Source of the DNA: Enterobacter asburiae
Lineage (GTDB): Bacteria; Pseudomonadota; Gammaproteobacteria; Enterobacterales; Enterobacteriaceae
Assembly: GCF_007035645.1 (NCBI RefSeq)
Contig: NZ_AP019632.1
Span: 2,728,001 to 2,792,000, forward strand
Length of the DNA stretch: 64,000 bases
Direction: 5' to 3'
Translations under genes and position numbers: made by a program
Shown: positions 28,323-38,461 of the stretch, piece after piece
Layout: every line of letters begins with the position of its first letter
How positions within the stretch are numbered: the first letter of the stretch is position 1
The notes under the pieces: generated by a model
The model's input: the letters and a program-made list of their open reading frames with translations, nothing else
Databases searched by the model: none
Told to the model about the DNA's origin: nothing

Positions 28323-29786
28323 ATGAGAGGGATTTTACGCCACATTCTGCCCCTCTCGCTGCGGGTTCGTTTCTTACTGGCAACAGCCGCCGTCGTGCTG
28401 GTGCTGTCGCTCTCCTACGGCATGGTCGCCCTGGTGGGCTACAGCGTCAGCTTTGATAAAACAACCTTTCGGCTGTTGCGCGGCGAAAGCAATCTGTTTT
28501 ATACCCTGGCGAAGTGGGAAAACAACCGAATCACCGTCGAAATGCCGGAAAACCTCAACCAGCAGAGCCCAACGCTGGCCCTGATTTATAACGAAAAAGG
28601 TAAATTACTGTGGGCGCAGCGTGATATCCCCTGGCTGGTTAAAAGCATTCGTCCGGACTGGCTCAAAACCAACGGGTTTCATGAAATTGAAGCCGATCTC
28701 AACACCACCAGCTCGCTGATCCGTGAAGATCGCTCCCTGCAGCAAAAGCTGAACGAGATCCGCGCCGACAACGCCGAAACGGAGATGACGCACTCCGTCG
28801 CGATTAACCTCTATCCGGCGACGCTGAACATGCCGCAGCTGACCATTGTGGTGATCGACACCATTCCGGTCGAGCTGAAGCGTTCTTATATGGTCTGGAG
28901 CTGGTTCATCTACGTTCTGGCTGCGAATCTCCTGCTGGTGATCCCGCTGCTGTGGGTAGCGGCGTGGTGGAGCTTGCGCCCCATTGAATCACTGGCGAAA
29001 GAGGTTCGTGAGCTGGAAGAACATCATCGCGAGAAGCTGAACCCGGAAACCACCCGTGAGCTCACCAGCCTGGTGCGTAACCTCAACCGCCTGCTGAAAA
29101 GTGAACGCGAACGCTACGATAAATACCGTACCACCCTTACCGACCTGACCCACAGCCTGAAAACTCCGCTGGCCGTCATGCAAAGTACCCTGCGTTCAAT
29201 GCGCAGTTCGAAGCTGAGCGTCGATGATGCCGAGCCGGTGATGCTGGAGCAGATCAGCCGTATTTCACAGCAAATTGGCTATTACCTGCACCGCGCCAGC
29301 ATGCGTTCCGGCAGCGCGCTTCTGAGCCGCGAGCTGCACCCGGTAGCCCCGCTTCTGGATAACCTCACGTCCGCCCTCAACAAGGTGTATCAGCGTAAAG
29401 GGGTGAACATCAGCCTCGATATCTCGCCAGAGATAAGCTTTGTGGGTGAAAAAAATGACTTCATGGAAGTGATGGGTAACCTACTGGATAACGCCTGCAA
29501 ATACTGCCTGGAGTTCGTGGAAGTGTCAGCGCGTCAGACGGAAACCGAACTGCATATTATCGTTGAGGATGATGGCCCGGGGATCCCTCGAAATAAACGC
29601 GATGTGGTGTTCGATCGCGGTCAGCGCGCCGATACGCTACGTCCTGGCCAGGGCGTCGGGTTAGCCGTCGCTCGTGAGATTGTCGACCAGTACGACGGGA
29701 AAATCGAAACCAGCGAAAGTCTGCTGGGCGGCGCCAGAATGGAGGTTATTTTTGGCCGCCAGCAGCCCACATTGAACGATAGTTAA
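28323..29786 (+). CDS. phoQ: sensor kinase PhoQ
   Basis: PhoQ is the inner-membrane histidine kinase partner of PhoP. The 487 residues show helix 1 (~17-40), a periplasmic sensor domain (~41-193), helix 2 (~194-215), HAMP, the phosphoacceptor histidine 277 in [10 protein letters not shown], and an ATPase domain with N-box LLDNACKYC and G-boxes EDDGPGIP and [11 protein letters not shown]. The acidic patch that is EDDDDAE in E. coli (~148-154) reads ADNAETE here, with less negative charge. The start codon follows the phoP stop with no gap, so the pair is coupled. Confidence 0.97.
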   Translation: MRGILRHILPLSLRVRFLLATAAVVLVLSLSYGMVALVGYSVSFDKTTFRLLRGESNLFYTLAKWENNRITVEMPENLNQQSPTLALIYNEKGKLLWAQRDIPWLVKSIRPDWLKTNGFHEIEADLNTTSSLIREDRSLQQKLNEIRADNAETEMTHSVAINLYPATLNMPQLTIVVIDTIPVELKRSYMVWSWFIYVLAANLLLVIPLLWVAAWWSLRPIESLAKEVRELEEHHREKLNPETTRELTSLVRNLNRLLKSERERYDKYRTTLTDLTHSLKTPLAVMQSTLRSMRSSKLSVDDAEPVMLEQISRISQQIGYYLHRASMRSGSALLSRELHPVAPLLDNLTSALNKVYQRKGVNISLDISPEISFVGEKNDFMEVMGNLLDNACKYCLEFVEVSARQTETELHIIVEDDGPGIPRNKRDVVFDRGQRADTLRPGQGVGLAVAREIVDQYDGKIETSESLLGGARMEVIFGRQQPTLNDS

Positions 29787-29838
29787 CCCGTTATGTGAAA
29801 AATGCGAGGATCTCGCAGCCGGGGGGCTGAGCTTCCGT

Positions 29839-29844
29839 TATAAT
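29839..29844 (+). promoter_or_regulatory. probable -10 box of roxA
   Basis: A consensus TATAAT lies 35 bases before the roxA start in the 92-base phoQ-roxA gap. The -35 region is weak. Confidence 0.45.
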
Positions 29845-29878
29845 CCGAGTCAGTAAGAGCCTGCGGAATAAAAAAATT

Positions 29879-31000
29879 ATGGATTATCACTTAACGCTTA
29901 ACTGGCCCGAGTTTATTGAACGTTACTGGCAAAAACGCCCGGTGGTTCTGAAACGCGGATTCAGCAATTTTGTCGACCCTATCTCGCCTGACGAGCTGGC
30001 AGGTCTGGCCATGGAAAACGAAGTCGACAGCCGTCTGGTCAGCCACCAGGACGGGAAATGGCAGGTTAGCCACGGTCCTTTCGAAAGCTACGATCACCTC
30101 GGTGAAAACAACTGGTCGCTGCTGGTGCAGGCGGTCAACCACTGGCACGAGCCGACTGCCGCCTTAATGCGCCCGTTCCGCGCCCTGCCCGACTGGCGCA
30201 TGGACGATCTGATGATCTCCTTCTCCGTGCCGGGCGGCGGCGTAGGTCCACATCTTGACCAGTACGACGTGTTCATCATTCAGGGTACGGGCCGCCGCCG
30301 CTGGCGCGTGGGCGAAAAAGTCCCGATGAAGCAGCACTGCCCGCATCCTGACCTGCTTCAGGTTGACCCGTTTGAAGGGATTATCGATGAAGAGCTGGAG
30401 CCGGGTGATATTCTCTACATTCCGCCGGGATTCCCTCACGAAGGCTACTCCCTGGAAAACTCACTCAACTACTCCGTGGGGTTCCGCGCGCCAAGCGGCC
30501 GCGAGATGATCAGCGGATTTGCCGACTACGTTCTGCAACGCGAGCTGGGCAGCTATCGTTACAGCGACCCTGATGTGCCTGCACGCGAGCATCCGGCGGA
30601 TATTCTGCCAGAAGAACTCGATAAGCTGCGCGGCATGATGCTGGATCTGATCAACGAGCCGGAGCACTTCAAACAGTGGTTTGGTGAGTTTATCAGCCAG
30701 TCTCGTCATGAGCTGGACGTTGCGCCGCCGGAGCCACCTTATCAGGCTGACGAGATTTATGATGCGCTTCAGCAGGGCGACAAGCTGACGCGTCTGGGCG
30801 GGTTGCGCGTGCTGCGCATTGGTGAAGAGGTGTTCGTCAACGGCGAGAAGCTGGACTCTCCGCACCGTCCGGCGCTGGAAGCCATTGCCAGCCATCTGGT
30901 GCTGACTGCCGACACCTTTGGCGATGCGCTGGAAGATCCTTCCTTCCTCGCGATGCTCGCCGCGCTGGTCAACAGCGGGTACTGGTTCTTTGAGGACTAA
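29879..31000 (+). CDS. roxA: 50S ribosomal protein L16 arginine hydroxylase RoxA
   Basis: RoxA (YcfD) is a 2-oxoglutarate and Fe(II)-dependent oxygenase that hydroxylates an arginine of ribosomal protein L16. The 373 residues include a JmjC-type cupin core with metal ligands HxD in GPHLDQYDVF (about 125-127) and the distal histidine in PPGFPHEGYSLEN. A dimerisation and winged-helix C-terminal part ends NSGYWFFED. It matches E. coli RoxA throughout. A REP pair follows the stop. Confidence 0.95.
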   Translation: MDYHLTLNWPEFIERYWQKRPVVLKRGFSNFVDPISPDELAGLAMENEVDSRLVSHQDGKWQVSHGPFESYDHLGENNWSLLVQAVNHWHEPTAALMRPFRALPDWRMDDLMISFSVPGGGVGPHLDQYDVFIIQGTGRRRWRVGEKVPMKQHCPHPDLLQVDPFEGIIDEELEPGDILYIPPGFPHEGYSLENSLNYSVGFRAPSGREMISGFADYVLQRELGSYRYSDPDVPAREHPADILPEELDKLRGMMLDLINEPEHFKQWFGEFISQSRHELDVAPPEPPYQADEIYDALQQGDKLTRLGGLRVLRIGEEVFVNGEKLDSPHRPALEAIASHLVLTADTFGDALEDPSFLAMLAALVNSGYWFFED

Positions 31001-31012
31001 GTCGTGATATTT

Positions 31013-31088
31013 GCCGGGTGGCGGCTTCGCCTTACCCGGCCTACAAAAGCACGATCCCGTAGGCCCGGTAAGCGTAGCGCCACCGGGC
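31013..31088. repeat. REP pair (BIME) downstream of the RAYT gene
   Basis: Two inverted REP units face each other. The first, GCCGGGTGGCGG... ending CTAC, is at 31013-31044; the second, starting GTAGGCCCGG and ending CACCGGGC, is at 31059-31088. The GTAG heads and GC-rich imperfect palindromes are the features recognised by REP-associated tyrosine transposases. A nearly identical pair stands on the other side of the transposase gene. Confidence 0.85.
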
Positions 31089-31092
31089 GTTT

Positions 31093-31584
31093 TTATCTCC
31101 GCTCACCCGCCGCAAAATCCTCGATCTCTCCCGCCCAATCCACCGGATACAAGCCTTCCCGTACATCGCGATGAAACGTTGAATACGGCCAGTCGCTGAC
31201 CTTACTGACATAGCCATGTTTCACCGGATTGATGTAGACGTAATCCACATGCCGACGGTAGTCTTTTTCGTTACGGACTGTGTGCTCCCAGAAGCGTGGC
31301 TGCCAGATATGGCGCATGCCGATGTAGCGGCTGAATGTCTTTTTAATGTCGCGCCAGCGGGCCGAAAAGTCACTGTCGCCTTCCGGTAAGGTCCAGATAC
31401 AGTGCATATGTTCAGGAAGGATTACCCATGCGTTGATAGTAAATGGCTTTGCATGTTTAACTGTTGAGGTGGCAGCACGCAGGCTGTCGATATGACGGGT
31501 AAGCAAATCGCTTTGGCGGTTTTGCAGGTTGACGGTGAAGAACCAGGTTCCACCAGGGACGTAGTGGCGACGATAGTTTGACAT
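31093..31584 (-). CDS. REP-associated tyrosine transposase (RAYT)
   Basis: A 163-residue Y1-type HUH nuclease of the IS200/IS605-like RAYT family (TnpA-REP), which cleaves REP sequences at the GTAG head. The metal-binding HUH motif is in LPEHMHCIWTLPEGD (HMH) at about residues 58-60. The catalytic tyrosine region is VDYVYINPVKHGYV, as in family members that read HY-NPVKHG. Start ATG 31584 (MSNYRRHYVPGG) has AAGGAG nearby. It is placed symmetrically between two REP pairs in the roxA-pepT gap. The reading frame looks intact, so the nuclease may be active. Confidence 0.88.
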   Translation of the reverse strand: MSNYRRHYVPGGTWFFTVNLQNRQSDLLTRHIDSLRAATSTVKHAKPFTINAWVILPEHMHCIWTLPEGDSDFSARWRDIKKTFSRYIGMRHIWQPRFWEHTVRNEKDYRRHVDYVYINPVKHGYVSKVSDWPYSTFHRDVREGLYPVDWAGEIEDFAAGERR

Positions 31585-31602
31585 GGCGCTCCTTGCCTGA
31601 AT

Positions 31603-31673
31603 GCCGGGTGGCGGCTTCGCCTTACCCGGCCTACATTACGATCGTAGGCCCGGTAAGCGTAGCGCCACCGGGC
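31603..31673. repeat. REP pair (BIME) upstream of the RAYT gene
   Basis: REP units at 31603-31634 and 31644-31673 are in the same inverted arrangement and orientation as the pair at 31013-31088, with a shorter spacer. Together with the gene between them they form a REP-RAYT-REP unit. Confidence 0.85.
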
Positions 31674-31679
31674 TTTTTC

Positions 31680-32903
31680 TTACCGCTTCGCGGTCAACTC
31701 CGCTATCCCCACTATCACCTTCACCGCTTTTTCCATTCCTTCGAGCGTCACAAACTCATGCTTGCCATGGTAGTTGTAGCCACCGGTAAACAGGTTCGGG
31801 CACGGCAGCCCCATAAACGACAGCTGAGAACCGTCGGTGCCGCCGCGAATCGGCTTCAGCTGCGGTTCAATATCGCAGTCGCGCATCGCCTGCTGGGCGA
31901 TATCGAGAATATGCGGATGCGCCATCACCTTCTCGCGCATGTTGTAGTAGCTGTCTTCAATGATCAGCTCAATATAGCAATCAGGGTGTAACCCTTTACC
32001 GACCTTCTTGGCAATCTCCATCATCTTACGCTTGCGCGCCTCAAAGGCTTTGCGGTCGAAATCGCGGATGATGTAGTGCATCTGCGCGCTGTCCACGGTG
32101 CCTTTAATGCTGGTCAGGTGATAGAAACCTTCATACTCTTCGGTCTGTTCAGGGCTCTCTTCCGCCGGGACTTCTGCATGAATTCTGGACGCCAGCGACA
32201 GCGCGTTCACCATGACGCCTTTCGCCGAACCGGGATGGACGTTGTTGCCGACAATTTTGATCGTGACGGACGCGGCATTGAAGTTTTCATACTCCAGTTC
32301 ACCGACGCCGCCGCCGTCAACGGTATAGGCCCACTGCGCGTTAAAGGCTTCCACGTCGAAGTGCTTCGCGCCCTTGCCGACCTCTTCATCCGGCGTAAAG
32401 GCCACGCGGATATCCCCGTGCGGGATATTTTTGCCCTTCAGCACCGCCAGCGCCGTCATGATTTCCGCGATACCCGCCTTGTCATCCGCCCCCAGCAGCG
32501 TTTTACCGTCGGTGGTGATCAGCGTCTGGCCCAGCAGCTGGTGCAGCACGGGGAACATCACCGGCGAGAGCACCTCGTCGCCAATGCCCAGCGCAATATC
32601 GCCGCCGCGGTAATTTTCCACAATCTGCGGGTTCACATGTTTACCGCTAAAATCCGGAGAGGTGTCGACATGGGAGATAAAGCCAATCGCCGGAATATCA
32701 CCCTGGACATTCGCCGGCAGCGTTGCCATCACAGTGCCTTTTTCGCTTAACGTGACGTTGACCAGCCCCATGGCGTCAAGCTGCTCTTTAAGCAGGTTTA
32801 ATAACTTCCACTGGCCTTCGGTGCTCGGCACCTGGCGAACACCCGGTCTAGATTGGGTATCCAGCGAAACGTACTGTAAAAAACGCTCAAGTAATTTATC
32901 CAT
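31680..32903 (-). CDS. pepT: peptidase T (tripeptidase)
   Basis: PepT is a cytoplasmic zinc aminotripeptidase of the M20 family. The 407 residues show metal ligands in [11 protein letters not shown] (His, then Asp in VDT), LLGADDKAG, and the catalytic glutamate pair in [10 protein letters not shown]. The substrate region [18 protein letters not shown] and the last ligand region YHGKHEF follow. The frame is open 15 codons upstream; the ATG at 32903 with GAGGGTGA before it is the family start. It is divergent from potA. In E. coli and Salmonella it is induced anaerobically; I see no clear FNR box here. Confidence 0.96.
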   Translation of the reverse strand: MDKLLERFLQYVSLDTQSRPGVRQVPSTEGQWKLLNLLKEQLDAMGLVNVTLSEKGTVMATLPANVQGDIPAIGFISHVDTSPDFSGKHVNPQIVENYRGGDIALGIGDEVLSPVMFPVLHQLLGQTLITTDGKTLLGADDKAGIAEIMTALAVLKGKNIPHGDIRVAFTPDEEVGKGAKHFDVEAFNAQWAYTVDGGGVGELEYENFNAASVTIKIVGNNVHPGSAKGVMVNALSLASRIHAEVPAEESPEQTEEYEGFYHLTSIKGTVDSAQMHYIIRDFDRKAFEARKRKMMEIAKKVGKGLHPDCYIELIIEDSYYNMREKVMAHPHILDIAQQAMRDCDIEPQLKPIRGGTDGSQLSFMGLPCPNLFTGGYNYHGKHEFVTLEGMEKAVKVIVGIAELTAKR

Positions 32904-33170
32904 GCAGTCACCCTCACTTTTCGTGACAACATTATCAGTAAGCATCAAAACGCAAATATTGCGTCAGGTCACTTTTATCCCGCAAACGAGAATATTTTCC
33001 GTTTATATGGTTATGCGTTAGTAAATGTAGCTTATGAATCAGTGACAAGGTTTGGCGTTCGCAGGGGATTGCCGTAGAATGTCCGCCCTCATTACGAGTC
33101 ACCAAGGTGGTTACACACAAACCCCGCTTCAGTCTGCTGCCTGAGGCGTCTATATGGGACAGCGCAAAAA

Positions 33171-34272
<1,102 letters not shown>

Positions 34273-34289
<17 letters not shown>

Positions 34290-35130
34290 ATTCCAGAATG
34301 TGGTGATTGCCACGATCGTCGGTTGGCTTGTGCTGTTTGTCTTTTTGCCCAACCTGATGATCGTTGCCACCAGCTTTCTGACCCGCGACGACGCTAGCTT
34401 CGTTTCGCTGGTCTTTACGCTGGACAACTACGCGCGCCTGCTCGATCCGCTCTATTTTGACGTGCTGCTGCACTCGCTCAACATGGCGCTGATTGCCACC
34501 CTTGCCTGTCTGGTGCTGGGGTATCCTTTCGCATGGTTCCTCGCGGGCCTGCCGCAAAAGGTGCGGCCCCTGCTGCTGTTTTTACTGATTGTTCCCTTCT
34601 GGACCAACTCGTTAATCCGCATCTACGGGCTGAAGATCTTCCTCAGCACTAAAGGCTATCTCAACGAGTTTCTGCTGTGGCTGGGAGTGATTGATACGCC
34701 GATCCGCATCATGTTTACCCCGAGCGCGGTGATTGTCGGCCTGGTCTATATCCTGCTGCCGTTTATGGTGATGCCGCTCTACTCCAGCATCGAGAAGCTG
34801 GATAAACCGCTGCTGGAGGCGGCAAAAGATCTGGGCGCTAACAAGCTGCAGACCTTCATCCGCATTATTATCCCGCTGACCATGCCGGGCATTATCGCGG
34901 GCTGTCTGCTGGTAATGCTCCCGGCGATGGGTTTGTTCTACGTGTCGGATCTGATGGGCGGCGCGAAAAACCTGCTGATCGGTAACGTGATCAAGAGCCA
35001 GTTTCTGAACATCCGCGACTGGCCGTTCGGGTCCGCGACCAGCATTACGCTGACGGTGATCATGGGCCTGATGCTGCTGGTCTACTGGCGCGCCTCACGC
35101 TTGCTGAATAAAAAGGTGGAATTCGAATGA
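34273..35130 (+). CDS. potB: spermidine/putrescine transporter permease PotB
   Basis: PotB is one of two inner-membrane channel subunits of the PotABCD system. The 285 residues form six predicted helices. The cytoplasmic EAA loop, which docks on PotA, is [27 protein letters not shown]. The ATG at 34273 ([11 protein letters not shown]) overlaps the potA end by 17 bases. The stop overlaps the potC start in ATGA, so synthesis is coupled. Confidence 0.96.
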
Positions 35131-35918
35131 TCGGTCGACTGCTTCGCGGCGGTTTTATGACCGCCATTTATGCCTGGCTCTATATCCCGATCGTTATTTT
35201 GATCGTGAACTCGTTTAACAGCTCACGCTTCGGGATTAACTGGCAGGGCTTTACCACCAGCTGGTACAGCCTGCTGATGAACAACGACAGCCTCCTGCAG
35301 GCCGCGCAGCACTCGCTGACGATGGCGATCTTCTCCGCCACCTTCGCGACGCTAATTGGCTCGCTCACCGCCGTGGCGCTGTACCGCTATCGCTTTCGCG
35401 GCAAACCGTTCGTCAGCGGCATGCTGTTTGTGGTGATGATGTCGCCGGACATCGTGATGGCCATTTCGCTGCTGGTGCTGTTTATGCTGCTGGGCGTACA
35501 GCTTGGCTTCTGGTCGCTGCTGTTCTCACATATCACCTTCTGCCTGCCGTTTGTGGTGGTGACCGTCTTCGCGCGCCTGAAAGGGTTTGACGTGCGCATG
35601 CTGGAGGCGGCGAAAGATTTGGGCGCCAGCGAGACGATCATCCTGCGCAAAATCATCCTGCCGCTGGCGATGCCCGCCGTGGCGGCCGGATGGCTACTTA
35701 GCTTCACCCTGTCGATGGATGACGTGGTCGTGTCCTCCTTCGTCACCGGTCCGAGCTATGAAATTCTGCCGTTGAAGATCTATTCAATGGTGAAAGTCGG
35801 CGTCTCACCGGAGGTGAACGCGCTGGCGACCATTCTGCTGGTGTTTTCGCTGGTTCTGGTGATCGCCAGCCAGGTTATTGCTCGTGATAAAACAAAATCT
35901 CAGGGGACAATGAAATGA
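35127..35918 (+). CDS. potC: spermidine/putrescine transporter permease PotC
   Basis: The second channel subunit, 263 residues, six helices. The EAA loop is [27 protein letters not shown]. It matches E. coli PotC over its length. Start and stop codons overlap those of potB and potD in ATGA arrangements, so the four pot genes form a tight operon. Confidence 0.96.
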   Translation: MIGRLLRGGFMTAIYAWLYIPIVILIVNSFNSSRFGINWQGFTTSWYSLLMNNDSLLQAAQHSLTMAIFSATFATLIGSLTAVALYRYRFRGKPFVSGMLFVVMMSPDIVMAISLLVLFMLLGVQLGFWSLLFSHITFCLPFVVVTVFARLKGFDVRMLEAAKDLGASETIILRKIILPLAMPAVAAGWLLSFTLSMDDVVVSSFVTGPSYEILPLKIYSMVKVGVSPEVNALATILLVFSLVLVIASQVIARDKTKSQGTMK

Positions 35919-36949
35919 AAAAAATGCTCGCCGCTGCGGCGCTGGTGCTTGGCATGGGTGCCGCGCACGCTGATGACAGCAAAACGCTCTACTTCTACAA
36001 CTGGACCGAGTACGTGCCGCCGGGCCTGCTGGAACAGTTCACGAAGGAGACGGGCATCAAGGTTATCTACTCGACCTACGAGTCGAATGAAACCATGTAC
36101 GCCAAGCTGAAAACCTACAAAGACGGCGCATACGATCTGGTCGTGCCTTCCACCTACTTTGTCGACAAAATGCGCAAAGAGGGCATGATTCAGAAGATCG
36201 ACAAAACGAAGCTAACCAATTTTGCAAACCTCGATCCAGAGATGCTCAACAAGCCGTTCGACCCCAATAACGACTACTCCATTCCGTACATCTGGGGAGC
36301 AACCGCTATCGGCGTGAACAGCGATGCCGTCGATCCGAAAACGGTGACAAGCTGGGCCGACCTGTGGAAACCAGAATACAAAGGGAGCCTGCTGTTAACC
36401 GACGACGCGCGTGAGGTGTTCCAGGTCGCGCTGCGCAAGCTGGGCTACTCGGGCAACACGACGGATCCCAAAGAGATTGAAGCGGCGTATAACGAGCTGA
36501 AAAAGCTGATGCCTAACGTGGCGGCGTTCAACTCTGATAACCCGGCAAACCCGTATATGGAAGGCGAAGTGAACCTGGGGATGGTGTGGAACGGCTCCGC
36601 GTATGTCGCCCGCCAGGCCGGTACGCCGCTTGAGGTGGTCTGGCCGAAAGAAGGGGGGATCTTCTGGATGGACAGCCTTGCGATCCCCGCCAACGCGAAA
36701 AACGTTGAAGGGGCGCATAAGCTGATTAACTTCCTGCTGCGCCCGGACGTGGCGAAACAGGTTGCCGAGACGATTGGCTACCCCACGCCAAACCTCGCCG
36801 CACGCAGGCTGCTGAAGCCTGAAGTGGCTAACGATAAATCGCTCTATCCGGATGCCGAAACCATCAGCAAAGGTGAATGGCAGAACGATGTCGGTGACGC
36901 CAGCCGCCTCTACGAAGAGTATTACCAGAAATTAAAAGCGGGCCGATAA
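35915..36949 (+). CDS. potD: spermidine/putrescine-binding protein PotD
   Basis: PotD is the periplasmic polyamine-binding protein. The 344 residues begin with a signal peptide ([19 protein letters not shown], cleaved after ~19). The binding-cleft segments [31 protein letters not shown], and the C-terminal lobe with [15 protein letters not shown] follow. It matches E. coli PotD. Its start overlaps the potC stop. The operon ends here with a 10-bp inverted repeat behind the stop. Confidence 0.96.
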   Translation: MKKMLAAAALVLGMGAAHADDSKTLYFYNWTEYVPPGLLEQFTKETGIKVIYSTYESNETMYAKLKTYKDGAYDLVVPSTYFVDKMRKEGMIQKIDKTKLTNFANLDPEMLNKPFDPNNDYSIPYIWGATAIGVNSDAVDPKTVTSWADLWKPEYKGSLLLTDDAREVFQVALRKLGYSGNTTDPKEIEAAYNELKKLMPNVAAFNSDNPANPYMEGEVNLGMVWNGSAYVARQAGTPLEVVWPKEGGIFWMDSLAIPANAKNVEGAHKLINFLLRPDVAKQVAETIGYPTPNLAARRLLKPEVANDKSLYPDAETISKGEWQNDVGDASRLYEEYYQKLKAGR

Positions 36950-36965
36950 ACGGTATCGCGTTCTT

Positions 36966-36991
36966 CCTCACGCCGTACGTGCGGCGTGAGG
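36966..36991. terminator. inverted repeat between potD and the EAL-HDOD gene
   Basis: CCTCACGCCG-TACGTG-CGGCGTGAGG, a perfect 10-bp stem between two convergent genes. There is no T-run on either side, so it may act as a stem-loop 3' end or a weak terminator for both. Confidence 0.5.
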
Positions 36992-36995
36992 AGGA

Positions 36996-38225
36996 TTAAC
37001 TGACCGCGTTCTCCCCAGCCCAGATCGTCGCCTTTCTCATCGCCTCAACCACATCCTCATCCGACAGACCCAGCGCCTCACGAACCCGGGTCGCCTCGTC
37101 CCACTGCTGCTGTTCATAGTATCGGCACAGGCTCACCATATCGGCTAACCGTCCCTCCTGGTGGCACAGCGCATTGCTCACGCTCTGCGGGACCGCAATT
37201 TGCTTCATCAACTCGGCCATCGGCAGCTCAAGGAGGGTATCGAGCAGAGAAAACAGGCCGCACATGAAGGCATTTTCAGCCAGCGTCGGTTCGTTCATCG
37301 TCTCTGCGATCAGTTCGCAGAACTTGCCGCGCATCATGCTCAGCGGGTAAAGCTCGCTGACGGTGTCATTGCCCGCACTGGCGAGGACCACGACGGCAAC
37401 AAACCGTCTCAGCTGGTTTTCCCCGAGGTATCTGAGGACTTCGCTCAGGGTTAACTTGCTGAAATTACAGGCACCGATATGTTTAAATGCGGTGTGCTTC
37501 ATGTAGCGCATAATCTTATAGGACAGCGTGAGATCGGTTTTAATCAACGACTCGACGATCCGAAAATCGGGTTTATTGCGTCCGACCTCCATTTGCAGCC
37601 GAAAAATCGCCAGCTGATTTTGCGATAGCCGTTTATATTTTATGACCTCCGGACGGCAGAAAAAATAGCCCTGAAACAGCGAGAATCCCTCTTCCCTGTA
37701 TTGGCTGAATTCCTCTTTAGTCTCAATTTTTTCAGCGAGATATTTAATATGCCCGGTTAAATGTTTACGCTCTTTCAGATACTGTTTAATTTGCGCTAAG
37801 GTATAATTCCTGACGTCAAACTTCAGTATTGAAATATAGGGTAAAAAAGCATCCCATTCTGGAGCAAGGGTGAAATCATCAAGCGCAAACTGATAACCAT
37901 CCGCACTCATCTCCCTGACGGCCTGCAACAGCTCCGCTCCCGGCACAGCATCTTCCAGGATCTCAATGACCACGCTTTCTTTATCCAGCGCTTCTCCACT
38001 GCGGTCTATGACCATTCGCGAAGGGAAATTAATAAACGACGTATGTGCCCCGGCGATGCGCTGGGACGGCACGCATAAAAACTGATCTGAGATCATCCTG
38101 GAGGTGGCATATTCCGCCGACACGTCCGGAAAACGGTTTGTCATCCCATCTCTGAAGAGCAGTTCATAGGCCACCGTCTTCATCTCAGGGTTAAAAATGG
38201 GTTGTCGCGCAATAAATCCGTACAT
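36996..38225 (-). CDS. EAL-HDOD signalling protein (YuxH type)
   Basis: A 409-residue cytoplasmic protein with an N-terminal EAL-like domain (1-~200) and a C-terminal HDOD domain (~210-380), the architecture of Bacillus YuxH. EAL landmarks are AYELLFRDG, INFPSRM, IEILED, ALDDF, LKFD and LFQGYFFCRP. The DDF motif lacks the following GTGYS loop and the ELL replaces EAL, so hydrolysis of cyclic-di-GMP is doubtful and a binding or adaptor role is likely. It lies where E. coli has ycfZ-ymfA, divergent from a chemoreceptor gene, which hints at motility control. Confidence 0.83.
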   Translation of the reverse strand: MYGFIARQPIFNPEMKTVAYELLFRDGMTNRFPDVSAEYATSRMISDQFLCVPSQRIAGAHTSFINFPSRMVIDRSGEALDKESVVIEILEDAVPGAELLQAVREMSADGYQFALDDFTLAPEWDAFLPYISILKFDVRNYTLAQIKQYLKERKHLTGHIKYLAEKIETKEEFSQYREEGFSLFQGYFFCRPEVIKYKRLSQNQLAIFRLQMEVGRNKPDFRIVESLIKTDLTLSYKIMRYMKHTAFKHIGACNFSKLTLSEVLRYLGENQLRRFVAVVVLASAGNDTVSELYPLSMMRGKFCELIAETMNEPTLAENAFMCGLFSLLDTLLELPMAELMKQIAVPQSVSNALCHQEGRLADMVSLCRYYEQQQWDEATRVREALGLSDEDVVEAMRKATIWAGENAVS

Positions 38226-38461
38226 ATCCCATCCTCCTCTACAACTTTATATTTATTAGCATCCTCTTTCTACACGACGATAACGAGCTTTATCGAGCAC
38301 TATTTTGATTGAATGCACAAAATAAAAGCATCCATACTAATTAACCGGATTTACAAATCAAAATTTAAATTAAATATCCCTGGCGCTCTACAGAAAGAGG
38401 AGAAAATATCCGATAAGGAATATGTGCCTGCCCGACATGCACGATATTACGGGAGATGAGA

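Noticed and set aside
31013..31673. CRISPR array suggested by repeated palindromes
   Set aside because: Only four units in inverted pairs around a transposase gene, with no regular spacers; these are REPs.
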